Positions 9,557 to 18,317 of a stretch of DNA of 33,846 nucleotides are shown piece after piece (within the stretch, counting starts at the first letter, position 1; each line of letters starts with the position of its first letter). Source of the stretch: an uncultured Pelagibacteraceae bacterium (GTDB taxonomy: Bacteria; Pseudomonadota; Alphaproteobacteria; Pelagibacterales; Pelagibacteraceae); the NCBI GenBank assembly GCA_902557585.1, contig CACEBA010000006.1, forward strand, positions 1-33,846. The letters are read 5' to 3'. Position numbers and translations under genes: made by a program. The notes beneath the pieces were generated by a model that made no database searches, was not told the origin of the DNA, and saw only the letters and a list, made by a program, of their open reading frames with translations.

Positions 9557-10605
9557 TTTTTAAAAATCTCTTTCAAAATTTTTGTAAAAAAAACAATTTA
9601 GAAATAAATTCTTATCAATTAGTAATTATAGATGAACTTGAAAGTTTTTATAAATTAAACTTTAATAAATCAATTTTAAATAAATTTTTCTTAAAAAATA
9701 ATTCAAAAACAGCTTTTTATTTACACGGTGGTGTTGGTGTTGGAAAAACTATGATCCTAAATTTTTTTTTTGATATAGTAGACCAAAAAAAATTAAGACA
9801 ACACTTTAATGAATTTATGCTCAGCTTTCATAATTTTGCACATGAAAGAAAAGCAAAAAATGAGGAAAATGTAATTATTGAATTTGTAAAAAATTTAAAA
9901 TCACGAACTAAATTTATTTACTTTGATGAGTTTCAAGTAACTAATATTGTTGATGCAATGATTCTTGGAAAATTATTCGAGCAAATATTTAAAGAAGACA
10001 TTAAAATAATTTTTACTTCGAATACAAAAATATCTGAACTTTATAAAGATGGTCTTCAAAGAGATCAGTTTAAACCTTTTATAAAAATTATGGAAGAACA
10101 ATCTACTGAAATTGAACTTAAAATAGAAGATGACTACAGAAAATCAAATGATAACCAAAAACAGAGATATTTTTATCCACTAAATCAAGAGACCAATTTT
10201 AGAATAAACAAATTTTTCAGAACTATCACAAAAAATAAAAATCATTTATCTAAAACAATTAATGTAAAGGGGAGAGATTTTAAAATAGAAAAATTTTATG
10301 AAGGAGTAGCTAGATTTAGTTTTGATGATTTATGTAATCAAAATCTTGGCGCAGAAGATTATTTAGAAATAATTAAATATTGCAAATTTATTACTCTTGA
10401 TAGTATCCCACAATTTAACGATATTAATTCAAATCAACAACAACGTTTTATAACTTTAATAGATGTTATATATGACAAAAATATTCCTATAGCAGTAACT
10501 GCTGATCAAAATATAGATAAATTCACTTCATCAAGATTATTAGTAAACCCATTTAAAAGAACTATCAGTCGATTATATGAGTTGACATCTATAGAAAAGA
10601 ATTAA
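9553..10605 (+). CDS. zapE: ZapE/AFG1-like ATPase
   Basis: This is a 350-residue P-loop ATPase of the AFG1/ZapE family. Walker A is GGVGVGKT at 59-66 and Walker B is FIYFDEFQVTNI near 119. The family segment that follows Walker B (VDAMILGKLFEQIF) is present, as is the late motif SRLLVNPFKRTISRLYE. In Escherichia coli ZapE associates with the division ring; the mitochondrial homologue handles respiratory proteins. The start overlaps the cupin-like gene (ATGA) and the stop overlaps yjbQ by one base. Confidence 0.85.
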   Translation: MIFKNLFQNFCKKNNLEINSYQLVIIDELESFYKLNFNKSILNKFFLKNNSKTAFYLHGGVGVGKTMILNFFFDIVDQKKLRQHFNEFMLSFHNFAHERKAKNEENVIIEFVKNLKSRTKFIYFDEFQVTNIVDAMILGKLFEQIFKEDIKIIFTSNTKISELYKDGLQRDQFKPFIKIMEEQSTEIELKIEDDYRKSNDNQKQRYFYPLNQETNFRINKFFRTITKNKNHLSKTINVKGRDFKIEKFYEGVARFSFDDLCNQNLGAEDYLEIIKYCKFITLDSIPQFNDINSNQQQRFITLIDVIYDKNIPIAVTADQNIDKFTSSRLLVNPFKRTISRLYELTSIEKN

Positions 10606-11024
10606 TGAAGCAAGAATTCTTTAATCTTAAAATAAGTACTACTGGTCAAAGGTTGTATGAATTCACTCATAAGACAATTCAGTGGATTAACAATAATAAA
10701 TTTAAAAATGGGATGCTTAATTTAAGCATTCAACACACTAGTGCATCTTTAATTGTTCAAGAAAATGCTGATCCAGATGTTCAAACAGATTTAATAAATT
10801 ATTTTGATAAATTAGTGCCTATGGACAATAAATTGTATATACACACCACCGAGGGTAAAGATGATATGCCTGCACATATAAAATCTGCATTAACTAACAA
10901 TCAAATCTCTCTTAGTATTAAAGATAGTAAATTATTGCTTGGAACTTGGCAGGGCTTATATTTATTTGAACATCGTTTAGAGCAACAAAATAGAACAATT
11001 ATTCACCATTTTATTGGTGAATAG
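10605..11024 (+). CDS. yjbQ: YjbQ family protein (UPF0047)
   Basis: This 139-residue protein carries all the YjbQ signatures: QHTSASLIVQENADPDV near 43-59, TEGKDDMPAHIKSAL near 81-95, and GTWQGLYLFEHR near 109-120. The conserved His, Glu and Asp residues are thought to form a metal or active site, and some members show weak thiamine-phosphate synthase activity, but the physiological role is unsettled. It is the last gene of the plus-strand run, joined to zapE by a TAATG overlap. Only 5 bases separate it from the convergent photolyase stop. Confidence 0.9.
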   Translation: MKQEFFNLKISTTGQRLYEFTHKTIQWINNNKFKNGMLNLSIQHTSASLIVQENADPDVQTDLINYFDKLVPMDNKLYIHTTEGKDDMPAHIKSALTNNQISLSIKDSKLLLGTWQGLYLFEHRLEQQNRTIIHHFIGE

Positions 11025-11029
11025 AACTT

Positions 11030-12448
11030 TTATTTCTTAAGTGACTGAAAAGCTTCTAGAGCAGCAGCTCTTGCTTTTTCGTGTATCACTATAGGTTTAG
11101 GATAATCTTTACCAATTATAGTTTTAATAGCTTCTTGGTATTTAATCTCCATTTCCCAAGGTTTATGAATAAATTTATTAGGCACTTTATTTAATTCAGG
11201 TACCCATTTCTTCACATACACTCCTTCTTTATCAAATTTTTCTCCCTGTAAAATCGGATTAAATATTCGAAAGTATGGGGCAGCATCAGCTCCACAACCA
11301 GCAACCCATTGCCATTGCGCTACATTATTTGCTTTATTAAAATCTAATAAACAATTTCTAAAATGCTTTTCACCCTCTGTCCAATTTATTCTTAAATGTT
11401 TAACAAGAAAGGAACCAACTACCATTCTAATTCTGTTATGCATCCAACCTGTTTCGTATAATTCTCTCATCCCAGCGTCAACAATAGGATAGCCCGTCAT
11501 TCCTGATTTCCATGCTTTTAAGAACTTTTCATTTTTTACCCAAGGAAATCTATCAAATTCTTTTCGATAATTTCCTTTTAAAAATTCTGGAAAATAATTA
11601 ATCAGACTATGTGCAAACTCACGCCAACCTAGTTCATTGATATATTTCCTGTATCCTGTTCCTTTAAATTTAATTCCATTACATTTTTGCCAGATAGTAC
11701 TTACATGAATTTGACCATGTTTAATGTATGGAGATAATTTTGACGTACCTTCGATTGATGGATAGTCTCTAGCTGTTCCATAATCTTTTATTCTCTTATC
11801 GATTAAATCATTTAGAACTTTTTTAGATTCATTTTCAGAAACTTTCCAGTATTCTTCAAATTTTTTATACCAATTACTTTTAGGTAAAATGTTTTTTGGT
11901 TCAATACTATTTTTGAAAAACAAGATTGACTTTGATTTCTTTTTAACAATATAATTTTTACTTGGTGGTAAGCTTAAATATTTTTGTTCAGCGTTTCTCC
12001 AGAATGGAGTAAATACTTTAAAAGGTGTTCCATCATTTTTGGTTACTTCTTGAAATTCATTTAAAATATTCCCTTTAAAATATTTAAACTCTATATCGTT
12101 TTTTAAAAAAGCATCTTTTATTTTTTTGCCTTTGGCAATTACATCTGGTTCATATATTTTATTCCAATAAATTGAAAAATTATCCTTTTTTTTTATTTTT
12201 GAAAGTACATCTAGCTCATCTCCCTCTAATATTTGGAGATTAATTTTATATTTAGATAATTCTAACTTAAAAACTTCTAAAGATTTATAAAGCCACCATT
12301 TTTGTGCTTCACGTTTTTTATCAAAATCTACTTTATTATAAATGAATAGAGCAATGACACTTTCATGATTTTGACTGGCGTAAGAAAGTGCGGGATTTCT
12401 TTCAATTCTAAAATCTTCCCTAAGCCAGAATATTGCGTTTTTTGTCAT
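11030..12448 (-). CDS. phrB: Deoxyribodipyrimidine photolyase (class I type)
   Basis: This 472-residue flavoprotein repairs UV-induced pyrimidine dimers with light. The N-terminal antenna-cofactor Rossmann domain starts IFWLREDFRIERNPAL. The C-terminal FAD domain shows GTARDYPSIEGTSKLSPYIKHG near 220-240, WREFAHSLINYFPEF near 275, GYPIVDAGMRELYETGWMHNR near 320, and NNVAQWQWVAGCGADAAPYFR near 375, with Trp residues expected for the electron-transfer chain. A surface-ocean bacterium would need it. It lies 7 bases after the lyase-like gene and appears to be the last gene of the methylamine operon, with no obvious functional link. A cryptochrome-like role cannot be excluded. Confidence 0.9.
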   Translation of the reverse strand: MTKNAIFWLREDFRIERNPALSYASQNHESVIALFIYNKVDFDKKREAQKWWLYKSLEVFKLELSKYKINLQILEGDELDVLSKIKKKDNFSIYWNKIYEPDVIAKGKKIKDAFLKNDIEFKYFKGNILNEFQEVTKNDGTPFKVFTPFWRNAEQKYLSLPPSKNYIVKKKSKSILFFKNSIEPKNILPKSNWYKKFEEYWKVSENESKKVLNDLIDKRIKDYGTARDYPSIEGTSKLSPYIKHGQIHVSTIWQKCNGIKFKGTGYRKYINELGWREFAHSLINYFPEFLKGNYRKEFDRFPWVKNEKFLKAWKSGMTGYPIVDAGMRELYETGWMHNRIRMVVGSFLVKHLRINWTEGEKHFRNCLLDFNKANNVAQWQWVAGCGADAAPYFRIFNPILQGEKFDKEGVYVKKWVPELNKVPNKFIHKPWEMEIKYQEAIKTIIGKDYPKPIVIHEKARAAALEAFQSLKK

Positions 12449-12455
12449 AGAAGTT

Positions 12456-13589
12456 TTATTTTCTGCCTTTAGATAGCAGTTGTTTGTAAAGCTTTACATC
12501 TGCATTACCTTCGCAGCCAATTATTAGAACATTTGATTTTTCATTTAATTCAATCAGTTTCCTGGTTTTGGAGTTATTACAAACACTTACTAGACTTATA
12601 ATGCCTGGTGTAGAACACTCTCCTCCAATAATTGAATTTTTACTTAACTTTTTGTCTTTTAATAGAGCTACTGTTTTAGCAACATTTTTATCACTTACCG
12701 ATACACAATAATTGCTTACTTTTTTTAAAATTTGCCAAGGAATATAAGACATTTCATTACACGACATTCCGCCCATGATACTTTCTTTTTTAATTTTAAT
12801 TTTTTTTAGTTTACGGCTCTTAATACTTTGAAGTACACAATCTGCTCTATCAGGCTCAACAATTATAATTTTTGGAATTCTTTTAAAATATTTCGCAACA
12901 CCGGCGACTACACCAGCAGCCATGCCTCCTACACCAGCTTGTAAAAAAATATGAGTTATATATTGATTAGTTTGTTTTGATATCTCTTTAATCATCAAGG
13001 AATATCCTGCCATTGTAAGCTGTGGAACTAGTTTATAACTTTTTGTTGAAACATCTTGGACAATTTTCCAATTGTTTTTTTTTGATAATTTTTTACATTC
13101 ATTTAGTGAGCTCTCGTAGTCTCCTTTAACTCTTATAACTTCAGCGCCGAATTTCTTAATTTCATTAACTCTTGTTTCACTAACATATTGACTAACAAAT
13201 ATTTTACATTTTAAACCTAATCTTTTAGCACCCCATGCAACTGATCTACCATGGTTACCTGCAGTAGCTGAAGATATAATTATATTTTTTTTTCCTTTTG
13301 AAATTTTCTCAACAGCATATGCCCCACCTAAAGCTTTAAAAGACTTTAAATGAAATCTCTTTGACTCATCTTTATAAAAAACATTTTCAAGTTTTAAATT
13401 TTTTTTTAACTTATTTAGCGATAGTAAAGGCGTAACTTTATAATTTTTCCAACTGGAAATTGATTTATAAGCGTTACCAAGTAATTTTGATGAGACAAAT
13501 TTTAAAACATAACTTCTGTTAAAAATATGATCTTTATTGGATAAAAATTTTGTAAACTTCCAATGTCTAATACTTTTAGAACTTGTCAC
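12456..13589 (-). CDS. PLP-dependent diaminopropionate ammonia-lyase-like enzyme
   Basis: This is a 377-residue fold-type II PLP enzyme. The Schiff-base lysine is Lys85 in LKSFKALGGAYAV; the Asn-loop reads SATAGNHGRSVAWGAKRLG near 106-124, and the phosphate-binding glycine loop LQAGVGGMAAG is near 216-226. The SFKALGG context favours diaminopropionate ammonia-lyase (2,3-diaminopropionate to pyruvate and ammonia) over threonine dehydratase, but substrate is not certain. The start is GTG, one base after the gmaS stop with no clear ribosome-binding site, which implies translational coupling. Its place behind gmaS and mgsABC suggests an amine- or amino-acid-deaminating step linked to that pathway. 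Confidence 0.72.
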   Translation of the reverse strand: MTSSKSIRHWKFTKFLSNKDHIFNRSYVLKFVSSKLLGNAYKSISSWKNYKVTPLLSLNKLKKNLKLENVFYKDESKRFHLKSFKALGGAYAVEKISKGKKNIIISSATAGNHGRSVAWGAKRLGLKCKIFVSQYVSETRVNEIKKFGAEVIRVKGDYESSLNECKKLSKKNNWKIVQDVSTKSYKLVPQLTMAGYSLMIKEISKQTNQYITHIFLQAGVGGMAAGVVAGVAKYFKRIPKIIIVEPDRADCVLQSIKSRKLKKIKIKKESIMGGMSCNEMSYIPWQILKKVSNYCVSVSDKNVAKTVALLKDKKLSKNSIIGGECSTPGIISLVSVCNNSKTRKLIELNEKSNVLIIGCEGNADVKLYKQLLSKGRK

Positions 13590-13590
13590 T

Positions 13591-14916
13591 TTAACAATCT
13601 AAAGTGTTCTGTCTTTCCCATTTAGTTATAGGTTTTGACTTATCAAATTTTTCTTTACTATTAAATTCTTTTAATTCGATTTTTCTTAATTTAACATAAC
13701 TATCGATAACATTTTTTCCGAAAGCTTTATTTATTACCTTGTTGTCTGTAATTTTATCAAGAGATTCTCCGAGTTCATTTGGTAATTTTGAAAGATTGGG
13801 ATATTTATCAGAGTCTTCATACATATTGCAATGAAGAGGTTTTCCTGGGTTAATTTTTTTATTTAAACCTTCTATACCAGCGGCTAACACTCCTGCTTGA
13901 AGTAAATATGGATTGACTGATCCATCCATTAACCTTAACTCAAACCTTCCTGGATCGGGTATTCTAATCATATGTGTTCTATTATTCCCTGTGTAAGAAA
14001 TACTGCTTGGAGACCATGTTGCGCCAGATTTTGTTGGAGGTGCATTTATTCTTCTATAACTATTAATTGTTGGATTAAAAAAAGCTGATAATGACGATGC
14101 GTTTTTCATAACTCCACCTAAAAAATTATAAGCTATTTTACTTAAACCAAGTTTATCTGATTTGTCTAAAAATATATTTTTTTTACCTTTCCAAACAGAT
14201 ATATGTGCATGACATCCATTTCCTGTTAAATTTTCAAATGGTTTTGGCATAAATGTAGCTCTTAGCCCATGTTTTTCAGCCAATGTTTTCACCATATACT
14301 TAAAAAAAGTCTGTCTATCGGCTGTTTTCAAGCAGTCAGAATAATCCCAGTTCATTTCAAATTGACCGTTAGCATCCTCATGGTCATTTTGATAAGGACC
14401 CCATCCCATATCGATCATACAATCACAAATTTCTTTTATTAAATCGTATCTCCTCATTAATGCTGATTGATCATAACAAGGTTTAGATTGGGTATCTCTT
14501 GGATCTGCAATAGAGCTTCCATCAGGTGATGTTAAAAAGTATTCACACTCCACACCAGATTTCATATTTAAATTATGTTGTTTCAATTTCTTAATTTGAT
14601 TTTTTAACATTACTCTTGGAGATGCTTCAACAGGCTTACCATTCATCCACAGATCAGAGGCGAGCCAACCCACCTCTTTATTCCAAGGTAATTGTATTAA
14701 ACTGTCTGGATCTGGAATACCAAACATATCACTATCAGCGGGAGACATATCAAGCCATGCCGCAAAACCAGCAAAACCAGCACCATTTTTTTGCATTTCT
14801 TTAATCGCTTGAGCAGGTACTAGTTTTGATCTAAGAACACCAAATAAATCTACAAAACTAATTAGAAAATATTTTATTTTTTTTGATTTTGCTATTTGAA
14901 ATAAATTTTTAGGCAT
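13591..14916 (-). CDS. gmaS: Gamma-glutamylmethylamide synthetase (type III GS-like)
   Basis: GmaS joins glutamate and methylamine with ATP to make gamma-glutamylmethylamide, the first step of the N-methylglutamate pathway. The 441-residue length and the N-terminal pattern YFLISFVDLFGVLRSKLVPA match marine GmaS/GlnT proteins as I recall them. Glutamine-synthetase-fold metal and ATP residues are present: Glu123 and Glu125 (ECEYF), Glu180 and Glu187 (HEDANGQFEMNW), His236 and His238 (GCHAHIS), then NNRTH and RFELRLMDGSVNPYL. It is 34 bases behind an mgsC-like gene, the usual neighbourhood. Glutamine synthetase III (GlnT) with ammonia is the alternative; motifs cannot exclude it. Confidence 0.8.
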   Translation of the reverse strand: MPKNLFQIAKSKKIKYFLISFVDLFGVLRSKLVPAQAIKEMQKNGAGFAGFAAWLDMSPADSDMFGIPDPDSLIQLPWNKEVGWLASDLWMNGKPVEASPRVMLKNQIKKLKQHNLNMKSGVECEYFLTSPDGSSIADPRDTQSKPCYDQSALMRRYDLIKEICDCMIDMGWGPYQNDHEDANGQFEMNWDYSDCLKTADRQTFFKYMVKTLAEKHGLRATFMPKPFENLTGNGCHAHISVWKGKKNIFLDKSDKLGLSKIAYNFLGGVMKNASSLSAFFNPTINSYRRINAPPTKSGATWSPSSISYTGNNRTHMIRIPDPGRFELRLMDGSVNPYLLQAGVLAAGIEGLNKKINPGKPLHCNMYEDSDKYPNLSKLPNELGESLDKITDNKVINKAFGKNVIDSYVKLRKIELKEFNSKEKFDKSKPITKWERQNTLDC

Positions 14917-14950
14917 ATCTAATAGTATGAGTATAAGAGATCACTAGCAA

Positions 14951-16279
14951 TCATTTTTTTTCTTTATTTCCTGGTATCCAATCACTTCCAGCCAAAGGAA
15001 CTCTTGCCATTGCAGCTGCTTCCACAGTTAGAGCACATAGGTCTTCTGGTTCTAGATTATGCAAACTATTTTTTCCACATGCTCTAGCTAATGTCTGTGC
15101 CTCTAGAGTCATAACTTTTAAATAATTTGTAAGTTTTTTTCCTGCTTTAATAGGATTTAATCTTTTCATTAATTTTGGATTTTGGGTTGAAATACCTGCG
15201 GGGTCGTTCCCTTCATGCCAATCATCATATGCTCCAGATGTTGTTCCAAGTTTATTATATTCTTTTTCCCACTTTGGATCGTTATCCCCAATTGCTATCA
15301 TCGCAGCACTTCCAATTGAAACAGCATCAGCGCCAAGTGCAAGTGCTTTTGCAACATCTGCACCGTTTCTAATGCCTCCAGATATTACAAGCTGTACCTC
15401 TCTATGAGAATCTAAATCTTGTAACGCATCTACCGCTGGTCTGATACATGCTAGGGTAGGTTGTCCAACATTTTCAATAAATACTTCTTGTGTTGCAGCA
15501 GTTCCACCTTGCATTCCATCGAGTACAACAACATCAGCTCCTGCTTTTATAGCTAAAGCAGTATCATAATATGGTCTTGCCCCAGCAATTTTTATGAAGA
15601 TCGGAACTTTCCATTTAGTTATTTCCCTTAATTCTAAAATTTTTATTTTTAAGTCATCAGGACCTGTCCAATCAGGATGCCTACATGCAGATCTTTGATC
15701 GACACCTTTAGGTAAAGTTCTCATTTTTGCCACACGATCATTTATTTTCTGACCTAATAGCATTCCACCACCTCCAGGTTTTGCTCCTTGACCTATAACA
15801 ACTTCTATAGCGTCTGCTTTTCTTAAGTCGTCAGGATTCATGCCGTATCTTGAGGGTAATAACTGGTAAACTAAATGTTTAGATTGACCTCTTTCTTCCG
15901 GGGTCATTCCACCATCTCCGGTAGTAGTTGATGTGCCAGCAGCACTTGCCCCTCTACCCAAAGCTTCTTTTGCAGGACCAGATAAAGCGCCAAAGCTCAT
16001 ACCAGCAATAGTTATTGGTATATCAAGTTCTAAAGGTTTTTTTGCATACTTAGTTCCCAATGTTACATTGGTGGTACACTTTTCTCGATAACCTTCCAAT
16101 GGATATCTTGACATAGAAGCTCCTAAAAATAATAAGTCATCAAAATGTGGAAGCCTTCTTTTTGATCCTCCACCCCTAATATCGTATATTCCAGTTTCTG
16201 CGGCTCTCCTAATTTCAGAGTTTGTATATTCATCAAAAGTCCAAGATTGTCGAGGTTGAGTTCTATTATTTTTTTTCAT
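14951..16279 (-). CDS. mgsC: N-methylglutamate synthase subunit C (GltB FMN-domain type)
   Basis: This 442-residue protein corresponds to the FMN-binding TIM-barrel domain of glutamate synthase as a separate subunit (GlxD/MgsC). Motifs in order are IAGMSFGALSGPAKEALGRG near 91-110, TTTGDGGMTPEERGQSK near 118-134, IEVVIGQGAKPGGGGMLLG near 158-176, SACRHPDWTGPDDL near 197, and GGIRNGADVAKALALGADAV near 301-320. The reaction transfers the amino group of gamma-glutamylmethylamide to 2-oxoglutarate, giving N-methylglutamate. The region that holds the 3Fe-4S cysteines in glutamate synthase (here 347-360, TSGAYDDWHEGNDP) has no cysteine, unlike the paralogue at 20262-21674. It follows mgsB by 2 bases. 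Confidence 0.85.
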   Translation of the reverse strand: MKKNNRTQPRQSWTFDEYTNSEIRRAAETGIYDIRGGGSKRRLPHFDDLLFLGASMSRYPLEGYREKCTTNVTLGTKYAKKPLELDIPITIAGMSFGALSGPAKEALGRGASAAGTSTTTGDGGMTPEERGQSKHLVYQLLPSRYGMNPDDLRKADAIEVVIGQGAKPGGGGMLLGQKINDRVAKMRTLPKGVDQRSACRHPDWTGPDDLKIKILELREITKWKVPIFIKIAGARPYYDTALAIKAGADVVVLDGMQGGTAATQEVFIENVGQPTLACIRPAVDALQDLDSHREVQLVISGGIRNGADVAKALALGADAVSIGSAAMIAIGDNDPKWEKEYNKLGTTSGAYDDWHEGNDPAGISTQNPKLMKRLNPIKAGKKLTNYLKVMTLEAQTLARACGKNSLHNLEPEDLCALTVEAAAMARVPLAGSDWIPGNKEKK

Positions 16280-16281
16280 AG

Positions 16282-16965
16282 TTAGTAACTAGATAAGTTA
16301 TCAATCTTAAAGTTATATAATTTTCTAGCTGAACCATATCGTTTAAAGCTTTCAGCTTTAAGATTTTTTATATTAGCTTCTTTCAAATATTTTCTTAATT
16401 TTTTAATGTGGTTACTATCCATCTTTTTTTCCACACAATCAGCACCAAGGGATTTAACTTTTCCTTTAATATATATATTTGTTTCATACAAACTATCACC
16501 CAACGCTTCACCAGCGTCTCCACATACTATTAGGTTTCCTGATTGTGACATGAAACCCGACATGTGGCCCACAGAACCTTTAACAACTATATCAACCCCT
16601 TTCATCGAAATTCCACACCTTGAACTCGCATCGCCATCTATAATTAATAATCCACCGTGGGCAGTTGCTCCAGCTGATTGGGATGCATTACCTTTTACAT
16701 GAATTTTTCCTGACATCATATTTTCAGCAACACCAGTTCCAGCATTTCCTTCAATCGTAATATGAGCTTTTTGATTCATTCCACCACAATAATACCCTAC
16801 GTGACCTTTAATATTTATATTCATATCCTCTGTAAGACCCGCGCAAAGAGCGTGACTTCCTTCTGGGTTGATAATTTTAAAATCTCTTTCATTTTTCTTT
16901 CTATCTAAGTTTTGAAGTGTTTCATTTATTGATCTTAACTTTAATTTTTTTAAATCCAATTCCAT
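16282..16965 (-). CDS. mgsB: N-methylglutamate synthase subunit B (GXGXG beta-helix domain)
   Basis: This protein matches the C-terminal right-handed beta-helix of glutamate synthase (GlxC/MgsB), with successive Gly-rich turns such as GHVGYYCGGMNQ, GNAGTGVAENMMSG, GSVGHMSGFMSQSG and GDAGEALGDSLYE. It is a structural subunit of N-methylglutamate synthase. The frame is open to a TTG at 16977, but I prefer the ATG at 16965 (227 residues): it overlaps the mgsA stop as TAATG and has a GGGGA ribosome-binding site about 7 bases upstream. At 227 residues it is clearly shorter than the 284-residue paralogue at 21674-22528. Confidence 0.85.
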   Translation of the reverse strand: MELDLKKLKLRSINETLQNLDRKKNERDFKIINPEGSHALCAGLTEDMNINIKGHVGYYCGGMNQKAHITIEGNAGTGVAENMMSGKIHVKGNASQSAGATAHGGLLIIDGDASSRCGISMKGVDIVVKGSVGHMSGFMSQSGNLIVCGDAGEALGDSLYETNIYIKGKVKSLGADCVEKKMDSNHIKKLRKYLKEANIKNLKAESFKRYGSARKLYNFKIDNLSSY

Positions 16966-17849
16966 TAATTTCCCCAAGAATAAACTATGCCCGGTTCTGG
17001 CTCAAAAATTTTAGCACTATTTACACTTGGTAAATGAGCCATAGCTTGAAATTCAGATGCTATCGATACGTAATCATTTGTTTCGGCGATGACAGCTGGT
17101 TTACATGCTATTTCATCTCTTACAACTGCAAAACCTTTTCTTGTTCCTGTTATAAAAGTATAAAAGCCATCTAGATCTTTTAGTCCAGATATAAGTGTAT
17201 CCTTTAAAGATTTATTCTTTGATAAACTATTAGAGACATAGCCTGCTGCAACTTCTGTGTCATTTTCTGAATTAAAAATATTACCCTGTTTTTTAAGTTC
17301 TCTTCTTAAATTATTATGATTTGACAATGATCCATTATGAACAAGACATTCATCTTCTCCTGTTGAATATGGGTGAGAACCATCAGTTGTAATTGCGCTC
17401 TCTGTTGCCATTCTAGTATGACCAATACCATGTGAACCACTAAAAGTTTCTAATTTAAATTTTTTAACAACATCTTTTGGATTACCCACCTGTTTAAAAA
17501 TTTCTATTGATCTGCCATACCCAACTAGAGATATATTTGTAAATTCTGAATTAATTACTTTAATTACTTTTTTTGGTTCATCGGAAGTTGTTAGGATAAC
17601 ATGATCAGAATATTGATTTATTGTAGGTTTTTTTACTTTTTTAATTATTTCTTTTCTAAAATCATCAAAGTTTAATTTATTTAAGCATATTGAATATTTA
17701 TAGTTTTTTTCATTTTCAGTCTTATAAATCGCAAATCCAGCACTATCTGGGCCACGAGATTCCATATTATTTAGCATTCCTGACAATATTTTTCCTAAAT
17801 CTTTTTCGAACTTTTTTGTTTTAAGATAAACGCCAACGATTCCACACAT
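16965..17849 (-). CDS. mgsA: N-methylglutamate synthase subunit A (class II glutamine amidotransferase)
   Basis: This 294-residue class II amidotransferase domain begins MCGIVGVY, so Cys2 becomes the N-terminal nucleophile after Met removal. Other motifs are ESRGPDSAGFAIY near 31-43, GIGHTRMATESAITTDGSHPY near 141-161, VHNGSLSNHNNLRREL near 169-184, and NDTEVAAGYV. As GlxB/MgsA it should hydrolyse the gamma-glutamyl amide and pass the amine to the FMN subunit. It starts 13 bases after a 50-residue membrane ORF and is the first enzyme gene of the mgsABC-gmaS series. Confidence 0.85.
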   Translation of the reverse strand: MCGIVGVYLKTKKFEKDLGKILSGMLNNMESRGPDSAGFAIYKTENEKNYKYSICLNKLNFDDFRKEIIKKVKKPTINQYSDHVILTTSDEPKKVIKVINSEFTNISLVGYGRSIEIFKQVGNPKDVVKKFKLETFSGSHGIGHTRMATESAITTDGSHPYSTGEDECLVHNGSLSNHNNLRRELKKQGNIFNSENDTEVAAGYVSNSLSKNKSLKDTLISGLKDLDGFYTFITGTRKGFAVVRDEIACKPAVIAETNDYVSIASEFQAMAHLPSVNSAKIFEPEPGIVYSWGN

Positions 17850-17862
17850 ATTTTTTTTAAGT

Positions 17863-18015
17863 TTATTTAATTAAAGAAATAAAAAAATCTTTATAGTAGA
17901 TAAGATTAACTATCACAATGATGATTATAGCTACAATAACTCCATATTTAGCTTTTGGGAAAGCTACTCCCCTCATCTTACTAGGCCTTAACTCTTCTTT
18001 GTTATCTTCACTCAT
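17863..18015 (-). CDS. 50-residue single-pass membrane peptide
   Basis: This short ORF starts with ATG at 18015 and ends with TAA at 17863. The peptide begins MSEDNKEELRPSKMRGVAFP and then has one uninterrupted hydrophobic helix, about residues 25-40, rich in Ile and Val, with positive charge on the N-terminal side. It fills nearly all of the space between the terminator hairpin at 18030-18061 and mgsA, which it precedes by 13 bases. A charged tail plus one helix next to an Amt transporter gene suggests a small membrane accessory protein. I do not recognise a family. The ordered charge and hydrophobicity favour it being real. Confidence 0.55.
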   Translation of the reverse strand: MSEDNKEELRPSKMRGVAFPKAKYGVIVAIIIIVIVNLIYYKDFFISLIK

Positions 18016-18029
18016 TGTAAAATTTGATT

Positions 18030-18061
18030 AAAAAAAAGGGCGCTACATTTAAGTAGCGCCC
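18030..18061 (-). terminator. Rho-independent terminator after the amt operon
   Basis: A perfect 9-base-pair stem, GGGCGCTAC (18038-18046) with GTAGCGCCC (18053-18061), encloses a 6-base loop. On the minus strand it is followed by a run of eight T (complement of the A-run at 18030-18037). It lies 14 bases past the stop of the 76-residue gene. It should end transcripts coming from amt, although the next ORF starts only 14 bases further on. Confidence 0.9.
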
Positions 18062-18075
18062 AAATTTTTGATTAA

Positions 18076-18306
18076 TTACCAATCGGTAATATTGCTTTTA
18101 TGGTCATTCGCGCCGTGTCTTTTTCTAGACAATCTTTCAAGTTCTTCTCTTTCAGATTTATCTGTAATGACACTCCACCCAATCCATACAGCAATTAACA
18201 AGATTACTAGTATAAATTCACTAGATCCTGCTCCAGGATAAACCGATCCAGCAACCTCTTCTGCAGGTTTATTTAGATGATCTATCCAGTTTGATACTGT
18301 AGCCAT
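18076..18306 (-). CDS. 76-residue single-pass membrane protein behind amt
   Basis: This is a short protein of unknown family. Residues 1-28 are soluble, 30-46 form one hydrophobic helix (FILVILLIAVWIGWSVI), and the tail is highly charged (KSEREELERLSRKRHG). It starts 11 bases after the amt stop with a clear AGGAG ribosome-binding site, and a strong terminator follows it. Co-transcription with amt only, in a membrane-protein pair, suggests a transporter accessory or stability factor; that is inference. Confidence 0.75.
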   Translation of the reverse strand: MATVSNWIDHLNKPAEEVAGSVYPGAGSSEFILVILLIAVWIGWSVITDKSEREELERLSRKRHGANDHKSNITDW

Positions 18307-18317
18307 ATTTTTCTCCT

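Noticed and set aside
16965..16977. TTG at 16977 as the mgsB start
   Set aside because: The ATG at 16965 has a better ribosome-binding site and the common TAATG coupling with mgsA.
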